Shown piece after piece: positions 38,398-47,785 of a stretch of DNA of 64,000 nt. The position numbers were made by a program, and so were the translations under genes. Origin of the DNA: Pseudotabrizicola sp. (lineage in GTDB: Bacteria; Pseudomonadota; Alphaproteobacteria; Rhodobacterales; Rhodobacteraceae); NCBI RefSeq assembly GCF_030684215.1, contig NZ_JAUXOV010000077.1, forward strand, positions 1 through 64,000. The letters run 5' to 3'. The number at the start of each line of letters is the position of its first letter. Position 1 is the stretch's first letter. The notes beneath the pieces are model-generated. The model made no database searches. It saw only the letters and a list, made by a program, of their open reading frames with translations, and was not told the DNA's origin.

Positions 38398-39231
38398 ATG
38401 AAAACCCTGCTTTCCCTTGGCCATGGCTACAGCGCCGATGCCCTTGCCCGCCTGCTGATCCCGCAAGGCTGGTCTGTTATCGGCACAACACGCAACCCGG
38501 ACAAGTCCGCGCATCTACGGGCAAAGGGCATAGAGCCTTTGCTGTGGCCTGGGGATATTGGCCCCGCTTTGGCGCGGGCGACACATATCCTGGCATCAGC
38601 TGCACCGGATGCGGCGGGTGACCCGTTTCTTGCGGCCGCGCCACAGATCGCGCAGGCGCAGGTGGATTGGGTCGGATATCTGTCGACAACCGGGGTATAC
38701 GGCGACCATCAGGGGGCTTGGGTAGATGAAGCGACCGCCCTGGCCCCTGCCAGCCCGCGCGGCGCTCATCGGGTGCTGGCCGAAACCCAATGGGCAAACA
38801 CTGGCCTGCCAGTTCATATCTTCCGGCTGGCGGGGATTTATGGCCCCGGTCGCGGCCCGTTTGAAAAAGTGCGCGATGGAAGCGCGCGGCGGATCATCAA
38901 GCCGGGCCAGTTCTTCAGCCGCACCCATGTCGATGACATTGCACAGGTTCTGGCGGCCTCTATGGTCCGGCCAAATCCCGGCGCGGCCTATAATGTCTGC
39001 GATAACGAACCCGCCCCGCCAGAAGACGTGCTGTCGCACGCCGCCGCTTTGCTTGGCCTGCCAGACCCGCCCGAAATCCCCTTTGATCAGGCTGAGATGA
39101 CACCAATGGCGCGCAGCTTTTATTCCGAATCAAAGCGCGTGCGGAACGACCGGATCAAAGACGAACTTGGGGTCAAACTGCTCTTTCCAACCTATCGCGA
39201 GGGGCTGGCGGCATTAAGGCCAACAGAGTGA
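38398..39231 (+). CDS. NAD-dependent epimerase/dehydratase family protein (YeeZ-like)
   Basis: The 277-residue extended-SDR protein begins LLSLGHGYSADALARLL, a variant nucleotide-binding glycine motif, and continues with YLSTTGVYGDHQGAWVDE, IFRLAGIYGPGRGPFEKV and HVDDIAQVLAAS. It resembles E. coli YeeZ-like proteins of unknown substrate. The usual catalytic YxxxK pair is replaced, a feature of this subgroup, so it may not be a classical dehydrogenase. The start is the ATG of MKTLLSLG. Confidence 0.8.
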   Translation: MKTLLSLGHGYSADALARLLIPQGWSVIGTTRNPDKSAHLRAKGIEPLLWPGDIGPALARATHILASAAPDAAGDPFLAAAPQIAQAQVDWVGYLSTTGVYGDHQGAWVDEATALAPASPRGAHRVLAETQWANTGLPVHIFRLAGIYGPGRGPFEKVRDGSARRIIKPGQFFSRTHVDDIAQVLAASMVRPNPGAAYNVCDNEPAPPEDVLSHAAALLGLPDPPEIPFDQAEMTPMARSFYSESKRVRNDRIKDELGVKLLFPTYREGLAALRPTE

Positions 39232-39258
39232 AACTCCGCTTTGCCGCGGGCGGAATTT

Positions 39259-39324
39259 GAGTATTTAAGACCAAGATGAAAGCCACAATGCTGCGATTGC
39301 CCATTCATCTTGGCAAAAATACTC
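39259..39324. repeat. Inverted pair of a Roseobacter 3'-end repeat
   Basis: A copy on the plus strand (39259-39280, GAGTATTT...CCAAGATGAA) and an opposite copy (39304-39324, TTCATCTTGGCAAAAATACT plus C) face each other across 23 nt and could pair. The first copy starts 27 nt after the preceding stop codon. Confidence 0.7.
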
Positions 39325-39417
39325 ATGATCCCGGTCTTTCAGATCCGGTGAGACGCCGGGCATGATCGCCTGTGCGATTCCCCTTGCGCCCGCCGGTGCG
39401 TTGCTTATCCTTTGGCC

Positions 39418-39515
39418 TACCTCGGGGTGCCCAGCGGTCTTTCCGCCGGGCTGAGATGCGAAAGCGGACCCGTTGAACCTGAACCGGATCATACCGGCGG
39501 AGGGAAGGTGCGAAG
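39418..39515 (+). promoter_or_regulatory. TPP riboswitch (THI element)
   Basis: The conserved parts of the thiamine-pyrophosphate sensor are visible: CTCGGGGTGCCC for the P1/P2 side, GGGCTGAGATGCG for the pyrimidine-sensing helix, ACCCGTTGAACCTGAACC and GGATCATACCGGCGGAGGGA for the pyrophosphate-sensing part. It ends about 45 nt before the thiB start and should repress thiBPQ when thiamine pyrophosphate is plentiful, by blocking translation or by termination. Confidence 0.93.
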
Positions 39516-39560
39516 GATGTCCTCCAAGCCCGACCTGTTCCGTCGCAATTGGAGGAAGAC

Positions 39561-40544
39561 ATGAAAACTTCGATCCTTGCGACCGGCCTTTCCTGCATCG
39601 CCCTTGCGGCGAGCGCGGAAACGCCTGTCCTGACTGTTTATGCGGGCGACTACTTTACCTCGGAATGGGGGCCCGGCCCGGCCATCGAGGCGGGCTTCGA
39701 GGCGTTTTGTGCCTGTGATCTGCAATTTTCGACAGGTGACTTGCTGCCCCGGCTGATGCTGGAAGGCCAGCGGACACAGGCCGATGTTGTGATCGGGTTG
39801 ACCACGGATGTTTTGGCGCGGGCCCGCGAGGCCGGATTCTTTGGTCCGCACGGACAGGATCTGGCAGCCCTGACCCTGCCTGTGGCATGGCCCGATGACA
39901 CGTTCCTGCCCTTCAACTGGGGGCACACCGCGTTCATCTATGACACTACGCGCCTGACCAGCCCCCCCGCCACGCTCGCTGCGATGCGAGACCTGCCGGA
40001 TGGTGTGACAGTGGTCATCCAGGACCCGCGCACCTCAATCTCGGGCCTTGCGCTCGTGCTGTGGGTGAAGTCGGTTTACGGCGATCAGGCCGGAGCTTTC
40101 TGGTCGGATTTGGCACCGCACATCCTGACCGTGACCAAGGACTGGTCCGAAAGTTATGGTCTGTTCACCAGTGGCGAGGCGGACATGGTCCTGAGCTACA
40201 CCACCTCGCCAGCCTATCATATCATGGCCGAAAATGACCTGAGCAAACAGGCTGCGCTGTTTCCCGAAGGGCATTATTTCATGGCGGAAACCGTGGGCAA
40301 GATTGCCGGAACCGATCAGCCAGAGCTGGCAGACAAATTCCTGGCATGGGTGCTGACATCAGAGTTCCAGAAGACGGTGCCTGCCGCCAACTGGTCACTG
40401 CCCGCCGCCCTGCCGCAAGCCGATTGGCCAGAGGGCTGGTCTGACCTGCCGCTGCCTGAAAAGGTGTTGTTCCTTACGGAAGATGCCGCAGAAGCCCTTC
40501 GGGTGGAGGCTGTCGAGGAATGGCGCGCGGCCCTGTCGCAGTAA
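39561..40544 (+). CDS. thiB: Thiamine ABC transporter substrate-binding protein
   Basis: The 327-residue periplasmic protein binds thiamine or its phosphates. A signal peptide (MKTSILATGLSCIALAASA) precedes the mature domain beginning LTVYAGDYF. Family segments include ADVVIGLTTDVL, WGHTAFIYDT, VIQDPRTSISGLAL and TKDWSESYGLFTSGEADMVLSYTTSPAYH. GGAGGAAGAC precedes the ATG. It opens thiBPQ directly below the TPP riboswitch, and its end overlaps thiP by 25 nt. Confidence 0.95.
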   Translation: MKTSILATGLSCIALAASAETPVLTVYAGDYFTSEWGPGPAIEAGFEAFCACDLQFSTGDLLPRLMLEGQRTQADVVIGLTTDVLARAREAGFFGPHGQDLAALTLPVAWPDDTFLPFNWGHTAFIYDTTRLTSPPATLAAMRDLPDGVTVVIQDPRTSISGLALVLWVKSVYGDQAGAFWSDLAPHILTVTKDWSESYGLFTSGEADMVLSYTTSPAYHIMAENDLSKQAALFPEGHYFMAETVGKIAGTDQPELADKFLAWVLTSEFQKTVPAANWSLPAALPQADWPEGWSDLPLPEKVLFLTEDAAEALRVEAVEEWRAALSQ

Positions 40545-42070
40545 TCGGCACAGGTGCCGCGGTTTGTGTCGCGGCGCTGGTGCTGTTGCCGCTGGGTGCG
40601 GTGCTGATGCGGGCCAGCACTTGGCCCGCCTTCGCGCCAGGCGACGGGCAGGCAGTGTGGTTTACGCTGTGGCAGGCGCTTGTGTCGGCGGTGGTATCTT
40701 GTGTGCTGGCGGTGCCGGTGGCACGGGCGTTGGCGCGGCGACGGTTTGTCGGGCGTGAGGTGCTGATCACGCTGATGGGCGCCCCATTCTTGCTGCCGAC
40801 CATTGTTGCAGTGATGGGATTGATAGCAGTGTTTGGCCGGTCGGGGCTGGCCAATCAGGCGCTTGCGGCTGTGGGGGTGCCGCCGCTGTCGGTCTATGGC
40901 GCACAGGGGGTGATTCTGGCGCATGTGTTCCTGAACCTGCCGCTGGCAGTGCGTATGGTGCTGCAAGGCTGGCAGGCAATTCCCGCCGAGCGGTTCCGGC
41001 TGGCCGAATCGCTCGGATTTGCCCCGGCACAGGTCACGCGGCATCTGGAGGTGCCGATGCTGCGCGCGATCTTGCCAGGGGCGTTTGCGGTAATCTTCGT
41101 GATCTGCCTCACCAGTTTTGCCGTGGCCTTGACGTTGGGCGGCGGGCCAAAGGCAACGACGGTAGAGCTTGCGATCTATCAGGCGGTGCGATTCGATTTT
41201 GATCTTGGCCGCGCAGCACTTCTGGCTGGGCTACAGTTTGCGCTGTGTGCGCTGGTTGCGGTGCTGGTTTGGCATGTGGTTACTCAGGCCGGTTTCGGCG
41301 CTGGTCTGGACCGGGCTCCGGTCTTGCGGGCACAAGGCGTGGGGCCGCTGCTGGCCGATGGCCTTGCGATTGGCGGCACGGCGGTGTTTTTGCTGCTGCC
41401 ACTGGGAACAATCGCAGTGCGAGGTCTACCGGGACTGCTGGAATTGCCCGATGCAGTCTGGGCGGCGGCGGGCCGATCGGTGACGGTGGCGCTGGCATCA
41501 ACAGGGGTGACGGTGGCGACCGCACTTGCCCTTGCGCTCCGGGTTTCCGACGCGCGCTGGGGGGCTGGCGTGATAGACGCCGTGGCGCTGCTGCCGCTGG
41601 CCACATCCGGGTTGGTTTTGGGAACCGGGTTGTTCTTGCTGGTTCAGCCTTGGGCCGCGCCGTCAAGCCTTGCGCTGCCCGTGACAGTTGCGGTGAATGT
41701 CGCAATGTCGCTGCCGTTTGTGTATCGGCTACTGTTGCCCGAGGCGCGGGTCTTGCGGGCCGACTACGGGCGGCTGTCCGAGAGTCTGGGTTTGCAGGGG
41801 ATCTCATGGCTCAGGCTGGTCGCCGTGCCACGACTGGCGCGGCCCTTGGGCTTTGGCGCAGGGCTGGCGGCGGCCTTGTCGATGGGGGATCTGGGGGTAA
41901 TCGCTCTGTTTGCATCCGATCAGACCGCAACCCTGCCGCTGGTAGTGCAGCGGTTGATGGGGGCGTATCGGATGGATACGGCCGCAGGTGCGGCATTGCT
42001 GCTGGTGGTGATCAGCTTTGGCCTGTTCTGGGCGTTTGATTGGTGGGGGCGGCGCTATGCTACAGTTTGA
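40520..42070 (+). CDS. thiP: Thiamine ABC transporter fused permease
   Basis: The 516-residue protein is the double-length permease typical of ThiP, two homologous halves of about six helices each, replacing the two separate permeases of other importers. EAA-like loops lie in AERFRLAESLGFAPAQVTRHLEVPMLR (first half) and RADYGRLSESLGLQGISWLRLVAVPRL (second half). The ATG lies inside the end of thiB, a sign of translational coupling, and the end overlaps thiQ by 14 nt. Confidence 0.95.
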   Translation: MARGPVAVIGTGAAVCVAALVLLPLGAVLMRASTWPAFAPGDGQAVWFTLWQALVSAVVSCVLAVPVARALARRRFVGREVLITLMGAPFLLPTIVAVMGLIAVFGRSGLANQALAAVGVPPLSVYGAQGVILAHVFLNLPLAVRMVLQGWQAIPAERFRLAESLGFAPAQVTRHLEVPMLRAILPGAFAVIFVICLTSFAVALTLGGGPKATTVELAIYQAVRFDFDLGRAALLAGLQFALCALVAVLVWHVVTQAGFGAGLDRAPVLRAQGVGPLLADGLAIGGTAVFLLLPLGTIAVRGLPGLLELPDAVWAAAGRSVTVALASTGVTVATALALALRVSDARWGAGVIDAVALLPLATSGLVLGTGLFLLVQPWAAPSSLALPVTVAVNVAMSLPFVYRLLLPEARVLRADYGRLSESLGLQGISWLRLVAVPRLARPLGFGAGLAAALSMGDLGVIALFASDQTATLPLVVQRLMGAYRMDTAAGAALLLVVISFGLFWAFDWWGRRYATV

Positions 42071-42749
42071 CGATGTCCTGCTGGCACAGGATGATTTTCG
42101 GCTGACCGTGGATTGGTCGGTTGGTGCTGGTGCGCGCGTGGCGGTGATCGGGCCCTCGGGCGCTGGGAAGTCGACGCTGCTTTCAGCAGTCGCCGGATTC
42201 TTTGCGCCACGAAGGGGGCGCGTCCTGTGGCAGGGGGCGGATCTGGGGCCGTTGAACCCTGGTGCGCGTCCGGTGACGATCCTGTTTCAAGACCAGAACC
42301 TGTTTCCGCATCTGACGCTGGCGCTGAACCTTGGTCTTGGACTGCGTCCAGATTTACGGCTTTCCGCAGCACAAAAGGCCCAGGTTGATACGGTGCTGGA
42401 CCGGGTAGGGCTGGCAGGCATGGGCGCGCGCAAACCGCCGCAACTGTCGGGCGGGCAGATCGGGCGGGCGTCTCTGGCGCGGGCCTTGCTGCGGGCGCGG
42501 CCAGTGCTGTTGCTGGACGAACCCTTTGCCGCGCTTGGCCCGGCCCTAAAGGCCGAAATGCTGACGCTGGTGGGCGAGATTGCGGATGAAACCGGCGCTT
42601 TGGTGATGATGGTCACACATGACCCGGCCGATGCTCGGGCCTTTGCCGCGCTCACGGTGCTGGTGGCAGAGGGTGTGGCTCATGCACCGGTAGAGACAGC
42701 GGTGTTGTTTGCAGACCCGCCGCCTGCACTGCGGGCCTATCTGGGGTGA
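42057..42749 (+). CDS. thiQ: Thiamine ABC transporter ATPase
   Basis: The 230-residue ATPase has Walker A GPSGAGKST, Q-loop LFQDQNLFPHLT, signature LSGGQIGRASLARAL, Walker B LLLDEPFAALGP and switch histidine in VTHDPADA. In the signature the usual Arg-Gln after LSGGQ is Ile-Gly, and the usual Leu-Asp after the Walker B region is Leu-Gly (FAALGP), both mild departures. The ATG is inside the end of thiP. A strong terminator ends the operon 8 nt after the stop. Confidence 0.94.
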   Translation: MLQFDDVLLAQDDFRLTVDWSVGAGARVAVIGPSGAGKSTLLSAVAGFFAPRRGRVLWQGADLGPLNPGARPVTILFQDQNLFPHLTLALNLGLGLRPDLRLSAAQKAQVDTVLDRVGLAGMGARKPPQLSGGQIGRASLARALLRARPVLLLDEPFAALGPALKAEMLTLVGEIADETGALVMMVTHDPADARAFAALTVLVAEGVAHAPVETAVLFADPPPALRAYLG

Positions 42750-42757
42750 CCCATGAA

Positions 42758-42782
42758 AAAACCCCGCCACTGGCGGGGTTTT
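42758..42782. terminator. Bidirectional terminator between thiQ and petC
   Basis: AAAACCCCGCC (42758-42768) pairs perfectly with GGCGGGGTTTT (42772-42782) around ACT. A-tract and U-tract flank both sides, so it can serve both convergent operons. Confidence 0.92.
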
Positions 42783-42803
42783 CCTTGAAACGGTCCTGAT
42801 AAA

Positions 42804-43652
42804 TCAGGCCAGCTTTTTGCCTTTGATGTTCGCCCAGATCTTCTTGTTGGTCAGATAGAGCAAGGTCGACAGCACGATCAGGAAGATCACAGCTTTGAAG
42901 CCGGCCTCCTTGCGCGCCATCATCTTTGGCTCTGCCGCCCAGACAAGGAACGAGGTCACATCTGCCGCCATATTTGACACGGTGGCCGGGGTGCCGTCGG
43001 CATATGTCACCAGATCGTCGCTCAGCGGGTTTGGCATCGAGATCCAGCTGCCGGGGATAGTGGCCACGCCATGGTCGTCCTTGCAGCTGTCGGGAACGCT
43101 GCCATTCGGGAAGGCCGAGTTATAGTAGAACCCATCAACACCATCAGGGGCGCAGGCGGGTTCTTCATCGTAATGCGTCAGGATCGAATAGGTGTATTCC
43201 GCCCCGCCGATCCCTTTGAAGAACTGGCTGATGCCGGTGCCGTAAGGCCCATGGAACCCTGCACGGGCCTTGGTCATCAAGGACAGGTCCGGCGCGCCTT
43301 CCATTCCCGAAACCGGGAAATGGTCGGTCGGAACGCCGTCACGGTCTTCGCCGGTTTCCCGGTCGGTCACGGTAAACTGCGTGGCATAGGCGCGGATCTG
43401 ATCTTCGGGCATAGCCGGGCCGCCCGCATCGGACAGACTGCGGATTGGCACGTATTTCAGACCGTGGCAGGCAGCGCAGACCTCGGTGTAAACCTGAAGG
43501 CCACGTTGCAGCTGGCTTTCGTTGAACTTACCGAACGGCCCTTCATGAGCGAAGGCATAGTCGGTGATTTCAGCATGACCACCGGCAGCCAGTGCCACCC
43601 CTGCCGAAAGGGCAAGGGCGGTGGTGGCGGTGAGTGCGATGTTCCTGATCAT
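42804..43652 (-). CDS. petC: Cytochrome c1 of the bc1 complex
   Basis: The 282-residue membrane-anchored c-type cytochrome carries electrons from the Rieske protein to cytochrome c. A signal peptide (to about residue 23) is followed by the heme motif CAACH (Cys59, Cys62, His63), the MPNPL region typical of c1 and a C-terminal membrane anchor ([16 protein letters not shown]). The start is the ATG of MIRNIAL with AGGAA upstream; a GTG seven codons earlier overlaps the petB stop. It is the last gene of the petABC operon. Confidence 0.96.
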   Translation of the reverse strand: MIRNIALTATTALALSAGVALAAGGHAEITDYAFAHEGPFGKFNESQLQRGLQVYTEVCAACHGLKYVPIRSLSDAGGPAMPEDQIRAYATQFTVTDRETGEDRDGVPTDHFPVSGMEGAPDLSLMTKARAGFHGPYGTGISQFFKGIGGAEYTYSILTHYDEEPACAPDGVDGFYYNSAFPNGSVPDSCKDDHGVATIPGSWISMPNPLSDDLVTYADGTPATVSNMAADVTSFLVWAAEPKMMARKEAGFKAVIFLIVLSTLLYLTNKKIWANIKGKKLA

Positions 43653-43669
43653 GTCAGTCAGTTCCTTTC

Positions 43670-45007
43670 TCACTCGGCCGGCTGCACGGCTGCCGAGGCA
43701 GACGGCGGGGCGTAGTGGGCATTAAAGTCTTCTTCGATGGTCGCAGGCTGTGGCAGCGGCTTTTCAATGACACCCAACAGCGGAAGGATGACAAGGAAGT
43801 AAGCGAACCAATAGGCCGAGGCGATCAGCGAGATGGTGGCATAGGGCTCTTCTGCAGGCATCGCACCCACCCACATCAGCACCATGAAGTCGACGCACAG
43901 CAGCGCAAACCACCATTTGAACATCGGGCGATAGCGGCCCGAGCGCACCGACGACGTGTCCAGCCAAGGCGCCAGAGCCATCACCGCAATCGCGCCGAAC
44001 ATCGCCAATACACCGAAGAACTTGGCGTCAACGATGCCAAAGGTGATCCATTCCGCCGCGATAACGACCCAGACTTCGCCGGTAAAGGCGCGCAGGATCG
44101 CGTAGAATGGCAGGAAGTACCATTCCGGCACGATATGCGCAGGCGTCGAAAGCGGGTTCGCTTCCAGATAGTTGTCTGGGTGGCCAAGATAGTTTGGCAT
44201 GAAGCCGACAATCGCGAAGAACACCGCCAGAATCACGGCCAGTGCAAAGAGATCCTTGATCACGAAGTAGGGCCAGAACGGCACGGTATCGCGCTCTGCT
44301 TCTTCCTTCGATCCGCGGCGCACCTCAACCCCGGTGGGGTTGTTGTTGCCCGTTGTGTGGAAGGCCCAGATGTGAACCGCCACAAGTGCCGCAATCACGA
44401 AAGGCAGCAGATAGTGCAGTGAGAAAAACCGGTTCAGCGTGGCATTGTCGACGGCAGGACCGCCCAACAGCCAGGTCTGGATCGGCTCACCAATGCCGGG
44501 GATCGCGCCGAACAGGCCGGTAATAACGGTGGCCCCCCAGAACGACATCTGGCCCCATGGCAGCACATACCCCATGAACGCAGTCGCCATCATCGCCAGA
44601 TAGATCAACATACCGATAATCCAGGTGACTTCACGCGGGGCTTTGTACGACCCGTAGTAAAGCCCGCGGAAGATGTGCAGATAAACCGCGATGAAGAACA
44701 GCGACGCGCCGTTCTGGTGCAAATAGCGCAGCATATGCCCGCCATTGACGTTGCGCATGATATGCTCAACCGAAGCAAAGGCCATATCGACATGCGGCGT
44801 GTAATGCATGACCAGCACGATGCCGGTGATGATCTGCAGCGCAAGACAGAAGGTCAGGATGATGCCCCAGATCCACATCCAGTTCAGGTTCTTAGGTGTG
44901 GGCAGCATCAGCGTGTCGTAAAGCAGCCCGACGATGGGAAGGCGCTTGTGCAGCCACTTCTCTCCACCAGTTTTGGGCTCGTAATGGTCGTGCGGAATTC
45001 CGGCCAT
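43670..45007 (-). CDS. petB: Cytochrome b of the bc1 complex
   Basis: The 445-residue integral membrane protein holds both b hemes and the two quinone sites. Eight helices are expected; the paired heme histidines are in the helices around [20 protein letters not shown] and [17 protein letters not shown], and the Qo-site PEWY motif is in [12 protein letters not shown]. The length fits the Rhodobacter-type protein (about 440). It starts 12 nt after petA and ends 17 nt before petC. Confidence 0.97.
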   Translation of the reverse strand: MAGIPHDHYEPKTGGEKWLHKRLPIVGLLYDTLMLPTPKNLNWMWIWGIILTFCLALQIITGIVLVMHYTPHVDMAFASVEHIMRNVNGGHMLRYLHQNGASLFFIAVYLHIFRGLYYGSYKAPREVTWIIGMLIYLAMMATAFMGYVLPWGQMSFWGATVITGLFGAIPGIGEPIQTWLLGGPAVDNATLNRFFSLHYLLPFVIAALVAVHIWAFHTTGNNNPTGVEVRRGSKEEAERDTVPFWPYFVIKDLFALAVILAVFFAIVGFMPNYLGHPDNYLEANPLSTPAHIVPEWYFLPFYAILRAFTGEVWVVIAAEWITFGIVDAKFFGVLAMFGAIAVMALAPWLDTSSVRSGRYRPMFKWWFALLCVDFMVLMWVGAMPAEEPYATISLIASAYWFAYFLVILPLLGVIEKPLPQPATIEEDFNAHYAPPSASAAVQPAE

Positions 45008-45019
45008 GGTTGGTTGTCC

Positions 45020-45583
45020 TTATCCCAGCTTGATCGTGGAATCGTCGACGAAAGACGCCAACGGAATATCGAGGTTGCGCGGTGCGGGGCCTTTGCGGAT
45101 GCGGCCCGCTTCGTCGTAATGCGACCCGTGGCAGGGGCAGAACCAGCCGCCAAACTCACCGGCACCATCACCGATCGGCACACAGCCCAGATGGGTGCAC
45201 ACACCGATCATCACCAGCCACTCACCGGCATCATCCAGCGTGCGGTTCTGGTCCAGCGCATCCGCGCCGGGCTTGTTCGGGTTCTGCGCCATCTTGTCGA
45301 TGCTCAGCTGATCCAGCGTTGTGGCGCGGGCAGCCTCGATCTCGGACTCGGACCGGCGGCGAATGAACACCGGCTTGCCAAGGAACTTGACGGTCAGCTG
45401 CGCGCCAACATCAACACCCGAAACATCGACGAAAATCGACGACAAGGCCTGAACGTCGGCCGAAGGGTTCATCTGGTCAACCAGCGGCCAGACGGCGGCA
45501 CCGGCGGCAACAGCCCCGGCCCCGGCGGTTGCGTAATACAGGAAATCCCTGCGGGTGCCTGCGTTGTCTTCTGCGTGGGACAC
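45020..45583 (-). CDS. petA: Rieske iron-sulfur subunit of the bc1 complex
   Basis: The 187-residue protein has a twin-arginine-type N-terminus ([12 protein letters not shown]) that remains as membrane anchor. Its 2Fe-2S cluster ligands are CTHLGC (Cys129, His131) and CPCHGS (Cys149, His152), with Cys134 and Cys151 forming the usual disulfide. It accepts electrons from ubiquinol. The start is GTG at 45583 with GGGAGAATATCTC upstream. It is the first gene of petABC. Confidence 0.97.
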   Translation of the reverse strand: MSHAEDNAGTRRDFLYYATAGAGAVAAGAAVWPLVDQMNPSADVQALSSIFVDVSGVDVGAQLTVKFLGKPVFIRRRSESEIEAARATTLDQLSIDKMAQNPNKPGADALDQNRTLDDAGEWLVMIGVCTHLGCVPIGDGAGEFGGWFCPCHGSHYDEAGRIRKGPAPRNLDIPLASFVDDSTIKLG

Positions 45584-46053
45584 GAGATATTCTCCCTTTC
45601 AAGGACGCATTCACTGCGACCCATAAAGATTCTGGGTCTATGGTTGCCCACGACCCTGCCGATCGGTTTATTAGCCAAGGCAAGACCCGGCGTCTAGCGG
45701 ACAATACGGCGCATGTGACACGGATTGAACCGTTATTTCGTTGCCTGTGGCTGATTAAACGCGGCCAGCATGTCGCAAAGGGTGCTTTGGCCCCCGCAAT
45801 GATCAACCCCCTGCGACAAGACGTAGCGCGCAACCTTCGCCGCAAACCGGGCCAGTGTCACCGAAATGCCCGGCCAAAGCGTCGCGCTCCCCATTCATCT
45901 TGGCAAAAATACTCAAAGAACCCACGGCCACGCAACACTGGACAGCCTCTGCCACCGTGACAGCGCCCTTGACCGCAGCCCGTGCCAACGCCGCCGACCG
46001 GGGGCTCGAAGCCCCCAGAGGCGGCACCCGTCCCCCAGCGCTCAGACCCCCGA
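45584..46053 (-). other. 470-nt intergenic region upstream of petABC
   Basis: No convincing protein gene is seen. The left part must contain the petABC promoter, but I cannot fix it by eye. On the minus strand the right part first has a stem-loop GGGGGC/GCCCCC (46000-46016) about 40 nt after the GST stop, probably its terminator, then a copy of the 3'-end repeat at 45894-45914. Confidence 0.5.
45894..45914 (-). repeat. Copy of the 3'-end repeat
   Basis: The plus strand shows TTCATCTTGGCAAAAATACT plus C, identical over its whole length to the copies at 39304 and 57001. It lies 139 nt after the GST stop in the same orientation relative to the gene. Confidence 0.75.
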
Positions 46054-46659
46054 TCAGCCTGGCGGCACAGTGGCGCGCAGAGAGGCGCGCTCGGAAAAGC
46101 CGGCCTCCCATTCGGCAAGGCGCGCATGACCCTTGCGCCAGTTTCTGCTGGCGTGACGAAAGTCCAGATAACCCAGGGCGCAGGCAGTGGCGATCTGGCC
46201 CATATCCAATTGGGCGTTCAGATGGTCGATCCAGCGCGTTTCCAGCACATCAAGCGCGCGGGCGATCTTTGTCCACTGCCCCTCGACCCATGGTGCATAG
46301 CGTTTGTCTTCTGGCCGGATGCGCGATTCGTAAACCATCAAAAGGGCCGCATCCAGCATGCCATCGGCAGTGGCCTCGACGGTCAGCGTATCCCACAACC
46401 GGGGCGCGGCAGGGTAAAGCTCTGCCCCGGCTCTTGCGTTCAGAAACTGGCAGATGACCCGGCTGTCATATAATGTTGGCCCGTCATCTCGCTCCAGTGC
46501 AGGGATTTTACCCAAGGGGTTGCGCTCCACCACACCGGCATCCGGCGCGATCGGGGTGCCAGACACTTCAACCATCTCGATTCCGGAAAGTCCGGTTTCA
46601 GCAATCAGCACCATGACCTTGCGGACATACGGAGAGGTCGGCGAGTGGTATAGTTTCAT
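46054..46659 (-). CDS. Glutathione S-transferase family protein
   Basis: The 201-residue protein has a thioredoxin-like N-terminal domain starting MKLYHSPTSPYVRKVMV, the cis-proline region GKIPAL and the glutathione-contacting DSRVICQFL, then an all-helical C-terminal domain. The usual catalytic Ser/Tyr is within SPTSPY. The substrate is unknown. Its start overlaps the stop of the small membrane-protein gene upstream by four bases. Confidence 0.88.
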   Translation of the reverse strand: MKLYHSPTSPYVRKVMVLIAETGLSGIEMVEVSGTPIAPDAGVVERNPLGKIPALERDDGPTLYDSRVICQFLNARAGAELYPAAPRLWDTLTVEATADGMLDAALLMVYESRIRPEDKRYAPWVEGQWTKIARALDVLETRWIDHLNAQLDMGQIATACALGYLDFRHASRNWRKGHARLAEWEAGFSERASLRATVPPG

Positions 46660-46952
46660 TCTGTTTCCCGCAGACGCAGGCGGGCCATGGCTCCCGCATC
46701 CAGTTCATAGATCTTGCCACCGAAGCGAATCGTCCGGCGCAGGCGAAAGCTGACATTGCGCTGACCCGCCACATCGCGAGGCCGGTGCGACGTCAGACCT
46801 TCGCCCAGATCATCCAGCGCTTCCTCGGCACGATGGTCGGTGCGGCCAATCTGACCGTGCCGCCGGATCAGGCGTTGGGCAAAAAAGCCCAGCGCCGCCA
46901 CCGCGCCAATTCGCAGGACAAAGGGAAACAGCGGGGCAAGGGGCAGCGGCAT
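46656..46952 (-). CDS. Small membrane-anchored hypothetical protein
   Basis: The 98-residue protein has one N-terminal membrane helix (about residues 6-24) and a basic cytoplasmic tail (RTDHRAEEALDDLGEGL...RLRLRETE). Not recognised. The start ATG has GGAGGTCATT immediately upstream and gives a sensible size; the longer frame to 47036 is rejected. It is coupled to the GST gene by a four-base overlap, so they form a pair. Confidence 0.7.
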   Translation of the reverse strand: MPLPLAPLFPFVLRIGAVAALGFFAQRLIRRHGQIGRTDHRAEEALDDLGEGLTSHRPRDVAGQRNVSFRLRRTIRFGGKIYELDAGAMARLRLRETE

Positions 46953-47060
46953 AATGACCTCCGGTCGACTCTCGCGAAGCCTAGGCGGCGAGCGGGCCGC
47001 TGTCCATCCCAACGGTGGGCGCGACTCGGGCCGCACCAGTCGGGGTGGGTGCCCGTTGCC

Positions 47061-47483
47061 TCACTCTGACGGTTGCAGCAACGCACGCGCTTTGTCACGG
47101 CGCATCAGGCCGATGCCCAGCGCCGCACCCAGCGCATAAATCAGCGCGGCAAGCGGCGACTGAAGTGGCAGTGACAGCGTGACCATCGGACCCAGAACCG
47201 ACCCGGCACCGGGCATGATAAGCGTGCCGGCGAACAGACCTGCAAGGGCGATCAGCACCAGCCACAAAGCCAGATCAAGCCCAAGACCAAACATGCCCGG
47301 CTTGCGCGCGAACTGCACAAACAGCAGCCATTGCGCCAAACCAGCCCCAAACATCATAGGCAACAGCGTTCGCACAAAGGCCGAAGTGTCAGGCGGAATA
47401 CCATTGGCCAGCGTCATCGCCAGACCAAGTGTGGCCGAGGCGACAAGCGTAGCAAAAATCCGGACCTGAGAGACTGTGAACAT
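47061..47483 (-). CDS. Four-helix membrane protein, unknown function
   Basis: The 140-residue protein is almost entirely hydrophobic, with four predicted membrane helices (about 5-28, 36-57, 68-92 and 104-126) and a short basic C-terminus (RRDKARALLQPSE). No family is recognised. It lies upstream of the small membrane protein/GST pair on the same strand, about 108 nt away, with no terminator evident between them. Confidence 0.7.
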   Translation of the reverse strand: MFTVSQVRIFATLVASATLGLAMTLANGIPPDTSAFVRTLLPMMFGAGLAQWLLFVQFARKPGMFGLGLDLALWLVLIALAGLFAGTLIMPGAGSVLGPMVTLSLPLQSPLAALIYALGAALGIGLMRRDKARALLQPSE

Positions 47484-47529
47484 GTTTCAGATTTAACCCC
47501 ACCAGCGCCATCGGCAAGCACATAAAGAA

Positions 47530-47560
47530 AAAGACCGCCCGGATGCCCGTAGCGGTCTTT
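47530..47560 (-). terminator. Terminator of rpmJ
   Basis: AAAGACCGC (47530-47538) pairs with GCGGTCTTT (47552-47560) over a 13-nt loop, 24 nt after the rpmJ stop on the minus strand. U residues follow the stem in that direction. Confidence 0.7.
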
Positions 47561-47584
47561 GTTCTTATGTCGCTGCAAGCGAAA

Positions 47585-47710
47585 TCAGCCCTGACGGGCC
47601 TTGTAGCGCTTTTGCGTCTTGTTGATCACATAGACGCGGCCTTTGCGGCGCACGACCTGGCAATCACGGTGACGCGTCTTCAGCGAACGGAGCGAGTTGG
47701 CGACTTTCAT
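47585..47710 (-). CDS. rpmJ: Ribosomal protein bL36
   Basis: This 41-residue protein ([20 protein letters not shown]...) is the longer, zinc-free type of bL36: the canonical four-ligand CxxC...C...H set is reduced to one Cys and one His (RHRDC). The extension RYKARQG at the end is typical of the proteobacterial form. AAAGAGACG precedes the ATG. It is monocistronic with its own terminator. Confidence 0.95.
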   Translation of the reverse strand: MKVANSLRSLKTRHRDCQVVRRKGRVYVINKTQKRYKARQG

Positions 47711-47785
47711 GGTCGTCTCTTTCCTTGGTCGCGGCGCATCACGCGCCAGTTGAAAACAATGACCCCCAAAAATGGGAGCGGTGAA

